From positions 1,302,001 through 1,366,000 of the forward strand of contig NZ_JACHXJ010000002.1 of the NCBI RefSeq assembly GCF_014192015.1: a DNA stretch of 64,000 nucleotides, read 5' to 3'. Shown piece after piece: positions 7,652 through 15,389 of the stretch; within the stretch, counting starts at the first letter, position 1, and every line of letters begins with the position of its first letter. The stretch is from Paenibacillus rhizosphaerae. Its GTDB lineage: Bacteria > Bacillota > Bacilli > Paenibacillales > Paenibacillaceae. The position numbers and the translations under genes are program-made. The notes under the pieces are model-generated. The model saw only the letters and a program-made list of their open reading frames with translations. It did no database searches and was not told the DNA's origin.

Positions 7652-9607
7652 TCATCCTGTAATTCTCCCGATAGACGTTGTTAAAGGTGCTGCAATTTTT
7701 CGGTATACCCGTTCTGTCAGAAGAAAAACAGCACCGTAAATGATCAGTAACGCAGCTGCGGAAACAGCGCTGCTGGTTACAATTAGAACGCCATCGTCCA
7801 TAAACGCAATCTTAAGCAATTTCATCACCATGGGAAGTGCAAAGCACAGGTGCAGCGTGGCAATCAGTATTGGCGAGAAAAAGACTATTAAAATCTGTCT
7901 GCGGATGGTGCTGCGAATTTCCTTTTGGCTCATGCCAACCTTTTCCAAAATTTTGAAGCGTTCTTGATCGTCATATCCTTCAGAAATCTGTTTGTAGAAA
8001 ATGCTCAGCGCTGTTTTCGTGAACAAGATCATGCTAATTAGTATTCCAAGAAACAGCAATCCGCCGAAACGTACGTTAAGCGAGTCGCGGAATGTAAATC
8101 TGGAATTGACGGTTAGGCCGAAACCTTCAGCCATTTTAGAAATAGTATAAGAAAAATCGGATTTATCACTTTCACTTCCTGCCAAATCAAACTCATAATA
8201 CAAGTCGGACGCGCCGTCAGTACCAAAGTAACCTGCCAAGAGACCATCTTCCGGGGATACGATATACAGCCGTTCCAAGCCGTAAATACCGCTGTAATCG
8301 TTACTTAGTGGAAATTGCCTCAAATATTCTTTTACGTTAACCTTAACCTTGTTCAGAGCAAAAGAAAGGGTATCGGAATGTATCGCGGCGCTTCCTGAAA
8401 ATACGAGCACCTCGTCTTTAGCAAGACTGAGGCTTTGACTGGTCAGCCGATTATAGGATTCGAGCGGCATTAAAAAGAAATTATCAGATTTGCTGTCTTC
8501 GTTAAGATCGTCTTCAAATTTTCCACCCGTGTATTGTTGGACGTTTACCGTTTGCAGCGAGTGCAGCTTTTTATTCTTTTCAATAAACTTTACCAATTCG
8601 GATAGCTTTTCTTTATCAGATGCCGGCGCACTCAATGAAATATCACGGGAAAATTGGTTAGCCACCGAATGACTAATACCAAAATAGAGAGAAACTGTCG
8701 TTGTCATAACGAAAAGGGTAGCCGTAAAGAGAATACAAATATTTGAAAGTCCTACGGCATTTTGTTTCATACGATACAGCATGCCGGAGATCAAGGTAAA
8801 ATTTTTGGGCTTATAATAAAAATTCTCATGACTCCGCAGCAGCTTTAATCCTGCAATGCTGCCAGCGATAAACAGCAAGTACGTTGCAATCGTCACGCAG
8901 ACAATGGCACCGACCACCGTCTTGATGTCTTTCTCCGGATCGTTTACGGAGAGCGAAAGTGTATAACCGTACAGAAGCAGCCCCAAACCCAAAACAGCCA
9001 ATAGCCATTTTGCTTTGGGCTCTTTCTCGCCGATTTGCCCTCCCTTTAATAGCTCTGCGGGATTTGTAGTCTGAATTTGGCGTATATCATATAGGAAAAT
9101 TAGCGAAAATATCACCGTAAAAGTTATGATTGTTTGTGCTGCAGCTCCTACCGATACAAAACCTGTAAACGAAAGCTCTGTGCCGATTATTTTGGACAAT
9201 GCCGCCGTTACGAATTTATTGGAGCCTACTCCAATGATCAGGCCGCATGCAATCGTAACAAAAGAGCAAATCACGCTTTCCAACAAAATCACTTGGCGAA
9301 TATGCTTTTTCTCGAGTCCTAGAATGTGATAAAGCCCGAACTCCTTTTTTCGGCGCTTCATGATAAAACTGTTGGCATAGAGCAGAAAAAGAAGGGAAAG
9401 GATTGCAAACAAACGATTACCGAACTTCATCAAGTCAATGACAAGATTTCCACCGGACATCGTATTCAGTCCTGAATTCGCGCTGAGACTGGTGACGATA
9501 TAAAAAAGTGAAACGACGATGACACAGGTGATCAGGTAGGGGAGGATCATCATTGCGTTTTTCTTTAAATTCGTTACCGCCAATCTTCGGAAGAGTTTTT
9601 TATTCAT
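7652..9607 (-). CDS. ABC transporter permease of the BceB/FtsX-like peptide-antibiotic resistance type
   Basis: 651 residues. The chosen ATG overlaps the ATPase stop by 8 bp and sits 7 bases after GGAGGG. About ten membrane segments are seen. One starts near residue 20 (MMILPYLITCVIVVSLF), and a large extracytoplasmic domain of about 200 residues lies between the seventh and eighth (SRDISLSAPASDKEK... to ...NSRFTFRDSLN). That layout is the BceB signature, used for target protection against bacitracin, lantibiotics or other cell-wall peptides. FGLYHILGLEKKHIR is the typical intracellular segment near residue 95. Partner of the ATPase directly upstream. Confidence 0.93.
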   Translation of the reverse strand: MNKKLFRRLAVTNLKKNAMMILPYLITCVIVVSLFYIVTSLSANSGLNTMSGGNLVIDLMKFGNRLFAILSLLFLLYANSFIMKRRKKEFGLYHILGLEKKHIRQVILLESVICSFVTIACGLIIGVGSNKFVTAALSKIIGTELSFTGFVSVGAAAQTIITFTVIFSLIFLYDIRQIQTTNPAELLKGGQIGEKEPKAKWLLAVLGLGLLLYGYTLSLSVNDPEKDIKTVVGAIVCVTIATYLLFIAGSIAGLKLLRSHENFYYKPKNFTLISGMLYRMKQNAVGLSNICILFTATLFVMTTTVSLYFGISHSVANQFSRDISLSAPASDKEKLSELVKFIEKNKKLHSLQTVNVQQYTGGKFEDDLNEDSKSDNFFLMPLESYNRLTSQSLSLAKDEVLVFSGSAAIHSDTLSFALNKVKVNVKEYLRQFPLSNDYSGIYGLERLYIVSPEDGLLAGYFGTDGASDLYYEFDLAGSESDKSDFSYTISKMAEGFGLTVNSRFTFRDSLNVRFGGLLFLGILISMILFTKTALSIFYKQISEGYDDQERFKILEKVGMSQKEIRSTIRRQILIVFFSPILIATLHLCFALPMVMKLLKIAFMDDGVLIVTSSAVSAAALLIIYGAVFLLTERVYRKIAAPLTTSIGRITG

Positions 9608-10364
9608 GGGAGTTCCCTCCACCCGACATAGCAGAAAGGACGTTGAATATCTTTGGTGTTATATCTTCATTTGTAGATTGCTTAGAGACCTCACTGAAGA
9701 TGCTCCCGTCCTTGATAAAAAGTACCCTACTGGCGCACCCTGCGGCCCGTACACTGTGGGTCACCATAACGATAGTTTGTCCTTCCCGGTTGATGTCGGA
9801 AAACAGCTTCAAAAGCTCATCGGAAGAACGGGAATCCAATGCACCGGTCGGTTCATCTGCCAAGATTAAACTTGGGGATGTAATTAACGCACGAGCTGCT
9901 GCAGCTCGCTGCTTTTGGCCACCGGAAATTTCATAAGGATATTTCTTGAGCAGCTTCTCAATTCCTAGTATTTGAACTAGCGGAAGCAGCTTTTCTTTCA
10001 TTTCATTTCTAGGGCGACCAGACAGTACGAGCGGCAGAAGGATGTTGTCCTTGATGTTGAAATTGTCCAGCAGGTTGAAGTCTTGAAACACAAAGCCCAG
10101 ATGATCTCGTCGGAAAGAGGACAACTGATCTTCTCTGATGTCCGCATAGGTTGTCCCGTTTAGTAAAATGGAACCTTCTGTCGGTTTGTCCAAGGAAGCC
10201 ATCATATTTAGCAGTGTGGTTTTTCCTGATCCGGATTCACCCATGATGGCAACATACTCTCCATGGTCAATAGAAAAGGATATATTTGATAACGCCTCGA
10301 CTTGGTTTCCCCCAAATCTTGTCTTGTATATTTTTTTTAAATTTTTTACCTCTAGAATCCTCAT
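9600..10364 (-). CDS. ABC transporter ATP-binding protein of the BceA/MacB type
   Basis: 254 residues. Walker A GESGSGKTT (about residues 40-48), Q-loop FQDFNLL, signature SGGQKQR, Walker B LILADEPTGALD and switch His in VTHS are all intact. GGGGGAG precedes the ATG. Translation is coupled to the permease by overlap. In this family the ATPase energises removal of the antibiotic from its lipid-linked target and helps signal to the sensor kinase. The two-component genes lie upstream on the same strand, separated by a 140-bp gap that holds a terminator-like hairpin. Confidence 0.96.
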   Translation of the reverse strand: MRILEVKNLKKIYKTRFGGNQVEALSNISFSIDHGEYVAIMGESGSGKTTLLNMMASLDKPTEGSILLNGTTYADIREDQLSSFRRDHLGFVFQDFNLLDNFNIKDNILLPLVLSGRPRNEMKEKLLPLVQILGIEKLLKKYPYEISGGQKQRAAAARALITSPSLILADEPTGALDSRSSDELLKLFSDINREGQTIVMVTHSVRAAGCASRVLFIKDGSIFSEVSKQSTNEDITPKIFNVLSAMSGGGNSHE

Positions 10365-10398
10365 GTATGCTCCCCCTTATAGAACTTCACAAAACAAA

Positions 10399-10443
10399 AC
10401 ACCCTTCTTTTCAGTACCATTATCGTACTCAAAACAAGGGTGT
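10399..10443 (-). terminator. Hairpin between kinase and ABC genes: terminator/attenuator or regulator site
   Basis: Read on the minus strand, ACACCCTT and AAGGGTGT form the outer stem and AGTAC/GTACT a nested dyad, followed by TTTTGTTTTG. It could end or attenuate the two-component transcript. The inner dyad with seven bases between arms could instead be the response-regulator operator for the ABC genes. The two readings are not exclusive. Confidence 0.55.
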
Positions 10444-10504
10444 AATTTATTCGCGGCAGTTCACGGACTTGTGATTTTTTTATTCGGAAATTCTTACGAT
10501 TTTC

Positions 10505-11572
10505 TCACGAAAAGGGGAGTACCACAGAAAAAGATATACTGTCGTCCTGGCTTGATGCAAAAATACGGCCTTGGTGTCGTTCTATGATTTCTTTCGCAAT
10601 AGCAAGCCCGAGTCCCGATCCGCCTGTGCGTGAGGAGCGGGAAGCATCCAGTCGATAAAATTGCTCAAAAATCCGATTGAGTTTCTCGTCAGAAATCGTA
10701 TGACTGCAGTTCATAAAGTTCAAGGTAATCGCAGTATCCGAAACAGATGCCGTAATTTGTATCTCACTGTTTTCCAAGCTGTAAAGTATGGCGTTACCAA
10801 TCAAATTGTCAAACACCCTATGGATTTTATCCGCATCGCATCGAAGCTCAAGATCCGAGGGCATCTCTATACGGCATGTAAGATTTTTCTCTACAAGCAT
10901 CGGCTGAAGTTCAAAAACCAGTTGTTCCAGCATGCGTGTTAGATTCGTTCTGCTGTACTCCAGAGTAATATTTGATAAATTGTAACGGGTGATCTCAAAA
11001 AACTCATTAATTAAATCATCCAGCCGTTCCGAATTTTTTAGCGCGACACCAACATATCGGTCATGCATCTCCTGCGAAATCTGTTTTTCGTCCCTAAGTA
11101 GCGTCAAGTATCCGATAATGGAGGAAATAGGTGTTTTTAAATCATGCGCAAGATAAACAACCAGATCATTTTTTCGTTGTTCTGCTTCACGGGCAGCACT
11201 TTCCTTGTCTTTTATTTTATTCATGACTTGATTGAAACGATCCTGTGTTTCCCGAAGGATTGAAGGGAGTTCCACGGGTCTCTGCTCTTCATTACCGATG
11301 ATGTCAACTGCCCCAGCCACTTTTGCCAAGTAGGATATGAGCTGAATGCATTGCAGGCCAAGAATGAAAAGTATACACAGGACAAAGCAAGCCGCTGCAA
11401 GGTAGAGGATGCGGGATTCAATCCAATGGTATATGCCTCCAGTAGGATTGTCACCCCATATGAAGACGACCATAACAACCACGCATATCAAAGCAAAACT
11501 GACTACAGATAAAATAAAAAAGCGTAATAGCATTTGTCCCAGCAAACGGATTTTAAATTTTTTTTCATTCAA
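10505..11572 (-). CDS. Sensor histidine kinase, VanS-like with short extracytoplasmic loop
   Basis: 355 residues starting at TTG, which overlaps the regulator stop by 8 bp; an overlapping ATG is out of frame. Two membrane segments (about residues 15-38 and 55-82) flank a loop of only about 16 residues. The H-box VVYLAHDLKTPISSIIGYLT puts the phosphorylated His near 143. N-box (NLIGNAILYS) and G-box (GGSGLGLAI) follow. The H-box reads like VanS rather than the WxHQxKTP form of true BceS. With such a small loop it probably senses through the partner transporter or within the membrane. Confidence 0.92.
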   Translation of the reverse strand: MNEKKFKIRLLGQMLLRFFILSVVSFALICVVVMVVFIWGDNPTGGIYHWIESRILYLAAACFVLCILFILGLQCIQLISYLAKVAGAVDIIGNEEQRPVELPSILRETQDRFNQVMNKIKDKESAAREAEQRKNDLVVYLAHDLKTPISSIIGYLTLLRDEKQISQEMHDRYVGVALKNSERLDDLINEFFEITRYNLSNITLEYSRTNLTRMLEQLVFELQPMLVEKNLTCRIEMPSDLELRCDADKIHRVFDNLIGNAILYSLENSEIQITASVSDTAITLNFMNCSHTISDEKLNRIFEQFYRLDASRSSRTGGSGLGLAIAKEIIERHQGRIFASSQDDSISFSVVLPFS

Positions 11573-12269
11573 TTTTATATCCTACTCCCCAGACTGTTTT
11601 TATGAATTTCGGCTTTCGCGCCGGTTCATGCAGCTTTTCGCGGAGTCTTCCGATATGCGCCATTATCGTGTTGTTGTTATTTAAAAACTTGTCTTTCCAT
11701 ACCGCTTCGAATAGTTCTTCCGAAGAAACCACTTCTTCTTGGCGCTCACACAAATACCAAAGAATTGAAAACTCAATCGGGGTCAGGGTGAGTTCTTCGC
11801 CGTATAAGGTGCATTTATGCGTTGCTTTATTGATAATAAGTCCTCTGATATCATATTCTACGGTATCATTTTTCTCTGTTTGGATTTGATTCTGTCCGTT
11901 ATAGCTCAAATATCTGCGAAGCTGCGTTTTGACTCTTGCCATAACCTCTATTGGATTGAAGGGCTTGGTAATATAGTCGTCCGCACCGATGGTAAGACCT
12001 GTTATTTTATCGATATCCTCAATCTTGGCCGTAAGCATAATGATGGGATAGAAATACTTTTCCCGGATTTTACTGCAAAGTTTGAATCCTTCGATATCAG
12101 GCAACATCACGTCTAATATTGCCAAATCCACTTCGGTTCGTTCAATACATTGTAATGCTTCAGTTCCGTTATAAAACTTAAAGACGGAATATCCGTCATT
12201 TTTTAAATAAACTTCTAACAGGTCCGCGATATCTTTCTCATCATCTACAATTAAAATTTTCGCACTCAC
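11565..12269 (-). CDS. OmpR-family response regulator (VanR-like)
   Basis: 234 residues from GTG. The receiver domain has the acidic pair in IVDDEKD, phospho-acceptor Asp53 in AILDVMLPD, Thr80 and Lys102 in YITKPFNP. The C-terminal winged helix includes LTPIEFSILWYLCERQ and ends VWGVGYKIE. It is encoded first in the operon, with the kinase overlapping. Likely targets are the ABC genes and possibly the flanking stalk genes, whose upstream regions carry 11-bp tandem repeats. No copy of those repeats was clear in front of its own gene. Confidence 0.94.
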   Translation of the reverse strand: MSAKILIVDDEKDIADLLEVYLKNDGYSVFKFYNGTEALQCIERTEVDLAILDVMLPDIEGFKLCSKIREKYFYPIIMLTAKIEDIDKITGLTIGADDYITKPFNPIEVMARVKTQLRRYLSYNGQNQIQTEKNDTVEYDIRGLIINKATHKCTLYGEELTLTPIEFSILWYLCERQEEVVSSEELFEAVWKDKFLNNNNTIMAHIGRLREKLHEPARKPKFIKTVWGVGYKIE

Positions 12270-12454
12270 AATTATTCACGATATCCTTTCTTGAAAGGTC
12301 GAAGATAGGAAATTTCCCTCATCCGTTAGTGATGAACAACCAGCAAATCATTCTAAGCTTGATTGGAAATTCTGATAATGTCAAGCTGGGTGAATCCTAT
12401 TCTCCCTGGTAGTTGATTAAGGCAGAATATTATTAGCGTGCGAACGAAAATGTT

Positions 12455-12476
12455 TACAAGTCGGATACAAGTCGGA
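12455..12476 (+). promoter_or_regulatory. Tandem 11-bp direct repeat upstream of stalk gene 2
   Basis: Identical to the TACAAGTCGGA pair at 5767-5788, in the same position relative to the gene. Both stalk genes are therefore expected to respond to the same regulator. Confidence 0.5.
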
Positions 12477-12633
12477 GATCGTTTGGAGATAAAGTCGCTC
12501 TATAGTTAGATACATAAGGAACACCCGCCTTAAACAAGATAAACGGGGACATGAAGAAGGTTAGCGTTCTACGAAGTACAAAAGACATAGAGCTTGCTCC
12601 GGCAGGCAACAAACAATAAGGGAGAGAATAATC

Positions 12634-13359
12634 ATGAAAAATCGTGTTAAAGGAACTATTTTGGCCACGCTTGTCGTAGGAATGACGTTATCGGGGACGG
12701 CAGGGGTTTATGCCGGTAGCAACTTGCAGAAAATTTCCGCCTACCTCAAGCACAATATCAGTTTCGAAATCAACGGAAAGACCTTTGTACCGACCGATGG
12801 AAATGGAAACAAATTGGCCCCAATCGTATACAACGACTCGACCTATCTTCCGGTTCGTGCCCTGTCTGAGGCATTGAAAGCATCGGTTAATTATAATAGC
12901 CATACCGGTGTCATCACCATTGATACGCCTTCTGCACCTAACAATGGGAACACAGGTAACCATACAGGAACCGATCTTGTGGCTGTCACTTACTCGTCTT
13001 CCCAAATTCAGGCGATTAAGAGCGAGTTCGCGAAATTCGACGGCTTTACTACGGCTTATGCGCCAATGCAGGCGGCAAAAAACGATAGTTTTCAGAAAGT
13101 AGCTGCTGGTGGCGACTCGGTAACGTTTGCTTTTAACCATATGACCGTACAGATCTCGCCTCGAGACAACTCGTTTGAATATGATGGCAAAAACATCACG
13201 CTCTCCAATGGGGTACAGGCTAAATGGTATACACCAAGCAATACCACGATGCTGACTTTTAAACTCGATGACCGTTTTGTTACGCTCTACTCGCAGGATC
13301 ATTCCCTCTCGAACGCACAACTGGAGAAGGTAGCTGTATCCGTCGCTAAATTGAAATAA
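12634..13359 (+). CDS. Secreted stalk-domain (copper amine oxidase N-terminal domain) protein, copy 2
   Basis: 241 residues, nearly identical to the protein at 5946, with the same signal peptide, stalk domain (about residues 30-100), Gly/Asn linker and C-terminal domain. The only residue difference is Ala for Glu in SQIQAIKSEF (about residue 124). The ribosome site and upstream region are also conserved. The surplus of silent changes indicates that both copies are under selection or homogenised by gene conversion. It stands upstream of, and divergent from, the two-component regulator gene. Confidence 0.9.
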   Translation: MKNRVKGTILATLVVGMTLSGTAGVYAGSNLQKISAYLKHNISFEINGKTFVPTDGNGNKLAPIVYNDSTYLPVRALSEALKASVNYNSHTGVITIDTPSAPNNGNTGNHTGTDLVAVTYSSSQIQAIKSEFAKFDGFTTAYAPMQAAKNDSFQKVAAGGDSVTFAFNHMTVQISPRDNSFEYDGKNITLSNGVQAKWYTPSNTTMLTFKLDDRFVTLYSQDHSLSNAQLEKVAVSVAKLK

Positions 13360-13423
13360 TTTTACCTTCATTCTTGATGGTTATCGATTCGTTATAACCT
13401 AAAAACAGCAGATCGATTATGAA

Positions 13424-13456
13424 AGAGACTTCCGAAATCATCGGAAGCCTCTTTTT
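13424..13456 (+). terminator. Rho-independent terminator after stalk gene 2
   Basis: AGAGACTTCCGA/TCGGAAGCCTCT stem around AATCA, then TTTTT. The core matches the terminator of copy 1, while the sequence between gene and terminator differs (about 61 versus 21 bp). Confidence 0.85.
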
Positions 13457-13525
13457 GACGATGAGGGGGTAGGATGAGAATACTTTGCTTGAATATGTCT
13501 CTGTAGAGTCTCATCAAGACCAGCT

Positions 13526-14275
13526 CTAGGCATGGCTGCGACTTCCTTTGCCCGCGCTACCGCGCAGCGCCTTCTCGGCATCCGCGATTACACGAGCAAT
13601 GGTTTGCTGCGGATGCTCCAGCATCGCTCCGTGGCCGACCGCCAGCAGCGTAGGGTTTAACTCCAGCAGCTTGCGCGCGGAGCTAACCGACGTTTCCTTG
13701 CTCCAGGTTGCCATAGCGGGGAACGGGAACAATAGTTTCAATCGGCCAGATACCGCCAGGCCGCCTTTAGACTGAAACGCATCACCCGCGATCATTGCGC
13801 CGCTTCGCGTATCCTGAAATGACATCGATCCGGGCGTGTGACCTGGGGAGGAAACGGCGGCCAGCGATCCGATTCTGTCGCCATCACGGAGCAGCACATC
13901 GGGCTTCGTCACGATTTTTCCGGGCTTCGGAACCCTGCCCTTGATCGGCGTCTGATGCTCCTGCGGCTCCAGTGTGGCGTCGCCTTTCAGCAATTTCGCA
14001 TCCCTTTCCGAAATATATACCTGCGAGTCCGGAAGTTTGGATTTCAGTCCATCCAAAGCACCGATATGGTCGTTATGCGCATGGGTCAGCACGATTCGGG
14101 TAATCGGCTTGCCGATTTGGGCTGCCGTGTTCATAATACCTTTCACGCTATACGGCAGAGCGGTATCGATCAGCGTTAATCCGTCTTCCTCTTCGACGAA
14201 ATAACAGCTCACTGGGAAAAGATTTGGCATCATAAACGTGAGTTGGTACAGGCCTTTATTTTTTGTCAATCTCAT
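13526..14275 (-). CDS. Metallo-beta-lactamase-fold hydrolase
   Basis: 249 residues from the ATG behind AGGGAG; an in-frame ATG 18 bases upstream would place that site inside the gene. The di-zinc motif is complete: THAHNDH (His65, His67, Asp69, His70), the GHTPGS His near 153, Asp in IAGDAF and His in AVGHG. These fix a glyoxalase-II/lactonase-like MBL fold. No signal peptide. The substrate could be a thioester, lactone or phosphoester and is not readable. Own transcription unit, separated from the upstream tetR-like gene by a hairpin. Confidence 0.9.
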   Translation of the reverse strand: MRLTKNKGLYQLTFMMPNLFPVSCYFVEEEDGLTLIDTALPYSVKGIMNTAAQIGKPITRIVLTHAHNDHIGALDGLKSKLPDSQVYISERDAKLLKGDATLEPQEHQTPIKGRVPKPGKIVTKPDVLLRDGDRIGSLAAVSSPGHTPGSMSFQDTRSGAMIAGDAFQSKGGLAVSGRLKLLFPFPAMATWSKETSVSSARKLLELNPTLLAVGHGAMLEHPQQTIARVIADAEKALRGSAGKGSRSHA

Positions 14276-14427
14276 GTTCGTTTCTCCCTGCATTCGTATC
14301 GTAACAAATTCCTGTTCAATTCATTTAGTTATGCTCCAATCTGAAAAGACTATACAGGGATTCGTTTGGAAAGACCATTCCGCGCCAAGAAAAAAGGTCG
14401 TCCAACAATTCACCACAAAGTCAAAAA

Positions 14428-14456
14428 TGAAAAGGCTGCCAGTAACTGGCAGCCTT
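14428..14456 (-). terminator. Hairpin terminator of the tetR-family gene
   Basis: On the minus strand a perfect 11-bp stem (AAGGCTGCCAG/CTGGCAGCCTT) with a 3-base loop is followed by a T-rich tail. Confidence 0.75.
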
Positions 14457-14579
14457 AGTTTCATTTGAATAAGTGACTTCAACTTAGCTCATTTCCGTCG
14501 GCACACTTCAATTTGCGTAGAGTTTTGCGATTGTTGCTATAATCGGATTTCCCGATAGAAGAGACGAGCCATTCCTCTC

Positions 14580-15137
14580 CTAGGAGATAAGAATAACCCG
14601 GAGCAAATCTTCAATCATTTGGCGAAGTTCCGATGAGTTTCTTGCGACTAATTTAAACCCGCGCAATGCGCTTGTTAAAAGATGCGCCATTCTCTCTGAA
14701 GAAAGGCTGTTGGGGATGCCGTTGGATTTCGATCGCGATTCCAAAATAGAGGCCAGTATGACTTCTAGCTTGCTGTAGCTCGCATCGAGTGCCTCCTGAG
14801 CGAATGAGAAAGAGCTGTCGGTCACATCTTTTACTTCCGGCGAGTTCAACGATTGATCGAAATTGTTTATAGACCACACTTCGAATGCGTATAAAATTTT
14901 CTCTTCAGGCAAATGTTTTGAAGGGAGACCTTCCAGTATTTCTTCGATGAGATTGTCGCCATATAGTAAAATACTCGCGTTAAAAACTTCCTCCTTGTTC
15001 CTAAAGTACAGATAGAGACTCGCACGCGAAATGCCGGCGGCCTCTGCGATTTCGTTCATTGATACTCGCTTATAGCCATACTTGAAGAAAACGTCCAGTG
15101 CAACGGTTAGAATGTGAAGCTTCTTTTTGTCGTCCAT
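14580..15137 (-). CDS. TetR-family transcriptional regulator
   Basis: 185 residues from ATG. An alternative GTG lies 18 bases upstream and neither has a clear Shine-Dalgarno. TATAAT stands nine bases before the ATG, so a leaderless message is possible. The N-terminal helix-turn-helix is canonical (VSMNEIAEAAGISRASLYLYF, about residues 25-45); the ligand-binding domain is variable, as usual. It is divergent from the SDR at 15390, and the gap between them holds three TTGTCTA/TAGACAA boxes. Local repression of itself and the SDR is the likely role. Confidence 0.9.
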   Translation of the reverse strand: MDDKKKLHILTVALDVFFKYGYKRVSMNEIAEAAGISRASLYLYFRNKEEVFNASILLYGDNLIEEILEGLPSKHLPEEKILYAFEVWSINNFDQSLNSPEVKDVTDSSFSFAQEALDASYSKLEVILASILESRSKSNGIPNSLSSERMAHLLTSALRGFKLVARNSSELRQMIEDLLRVILIS

Positions 15138-15165
15138 AAAATTATTATTATACACTTTACAAACA

Positions 15166-15215
15166 TTGTCTAGTTGTATATAATCGACACATAGACAAAT
15201 TACGTTTTTTGTCTA
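15166..15215. promoter_or_regulatory. Triple-box TetR operator region
   Basis: TTGTCTA (15166-15172), TAGACAA (15192-15198) and TTGTCTA (15209-15215) form two overlapping inverted repeats. The inner palindrome TAGACAAA-N8-TTTGTCTA is the size usual for TetR dimers. A plausible promoter toward the SDR (TAGACA, 17 bp, AAATAT) lies under it. Confidence 0.6.
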
Positions 15216-15389
15216 AATATCAAATAGAGAGGATCTTTACCGATGACAGCACCCTAACATTCAAACAGAATTCATTTCTCCAGTTGGCTTCAAAACATTA
15301 GTAAGGATCTAGAATTAGAACATTTTCGGACTCTCCCAATAAACGATCAGTTATACAAAAATTCGAGCATATTAAAGGAGATCTTATAT

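Larger units (their letters stand above)
12447..13362 (+). repeat. 916-bp duplicated unit, copy 2
   Basis: Second copy of 5759-6674. Of the nine differences inside the gene, eight are synonymous and one changes Glu to Ala. The two direct copies enclose the whole acetyltransferase/ABC/two-component cassette, so homologous recombination between them could delete or amplify it. Confidence 0.95.

Noticed and set aside
6000..13371. Long open frames on the minus strand opposite both stalk genes
   Set aside because: They mirror codon use of the secreted proteins, have no ribosome site, and appear twice only because the gene itself is duplicated.
15243..15257. Four-codon frame ATG ACA GCA CCC TAA after a GAGAGGA site upstream of SDR copy 3
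   Set aside because: Too short to judge; possibly a chance start in the leader. Not listed as a gene.
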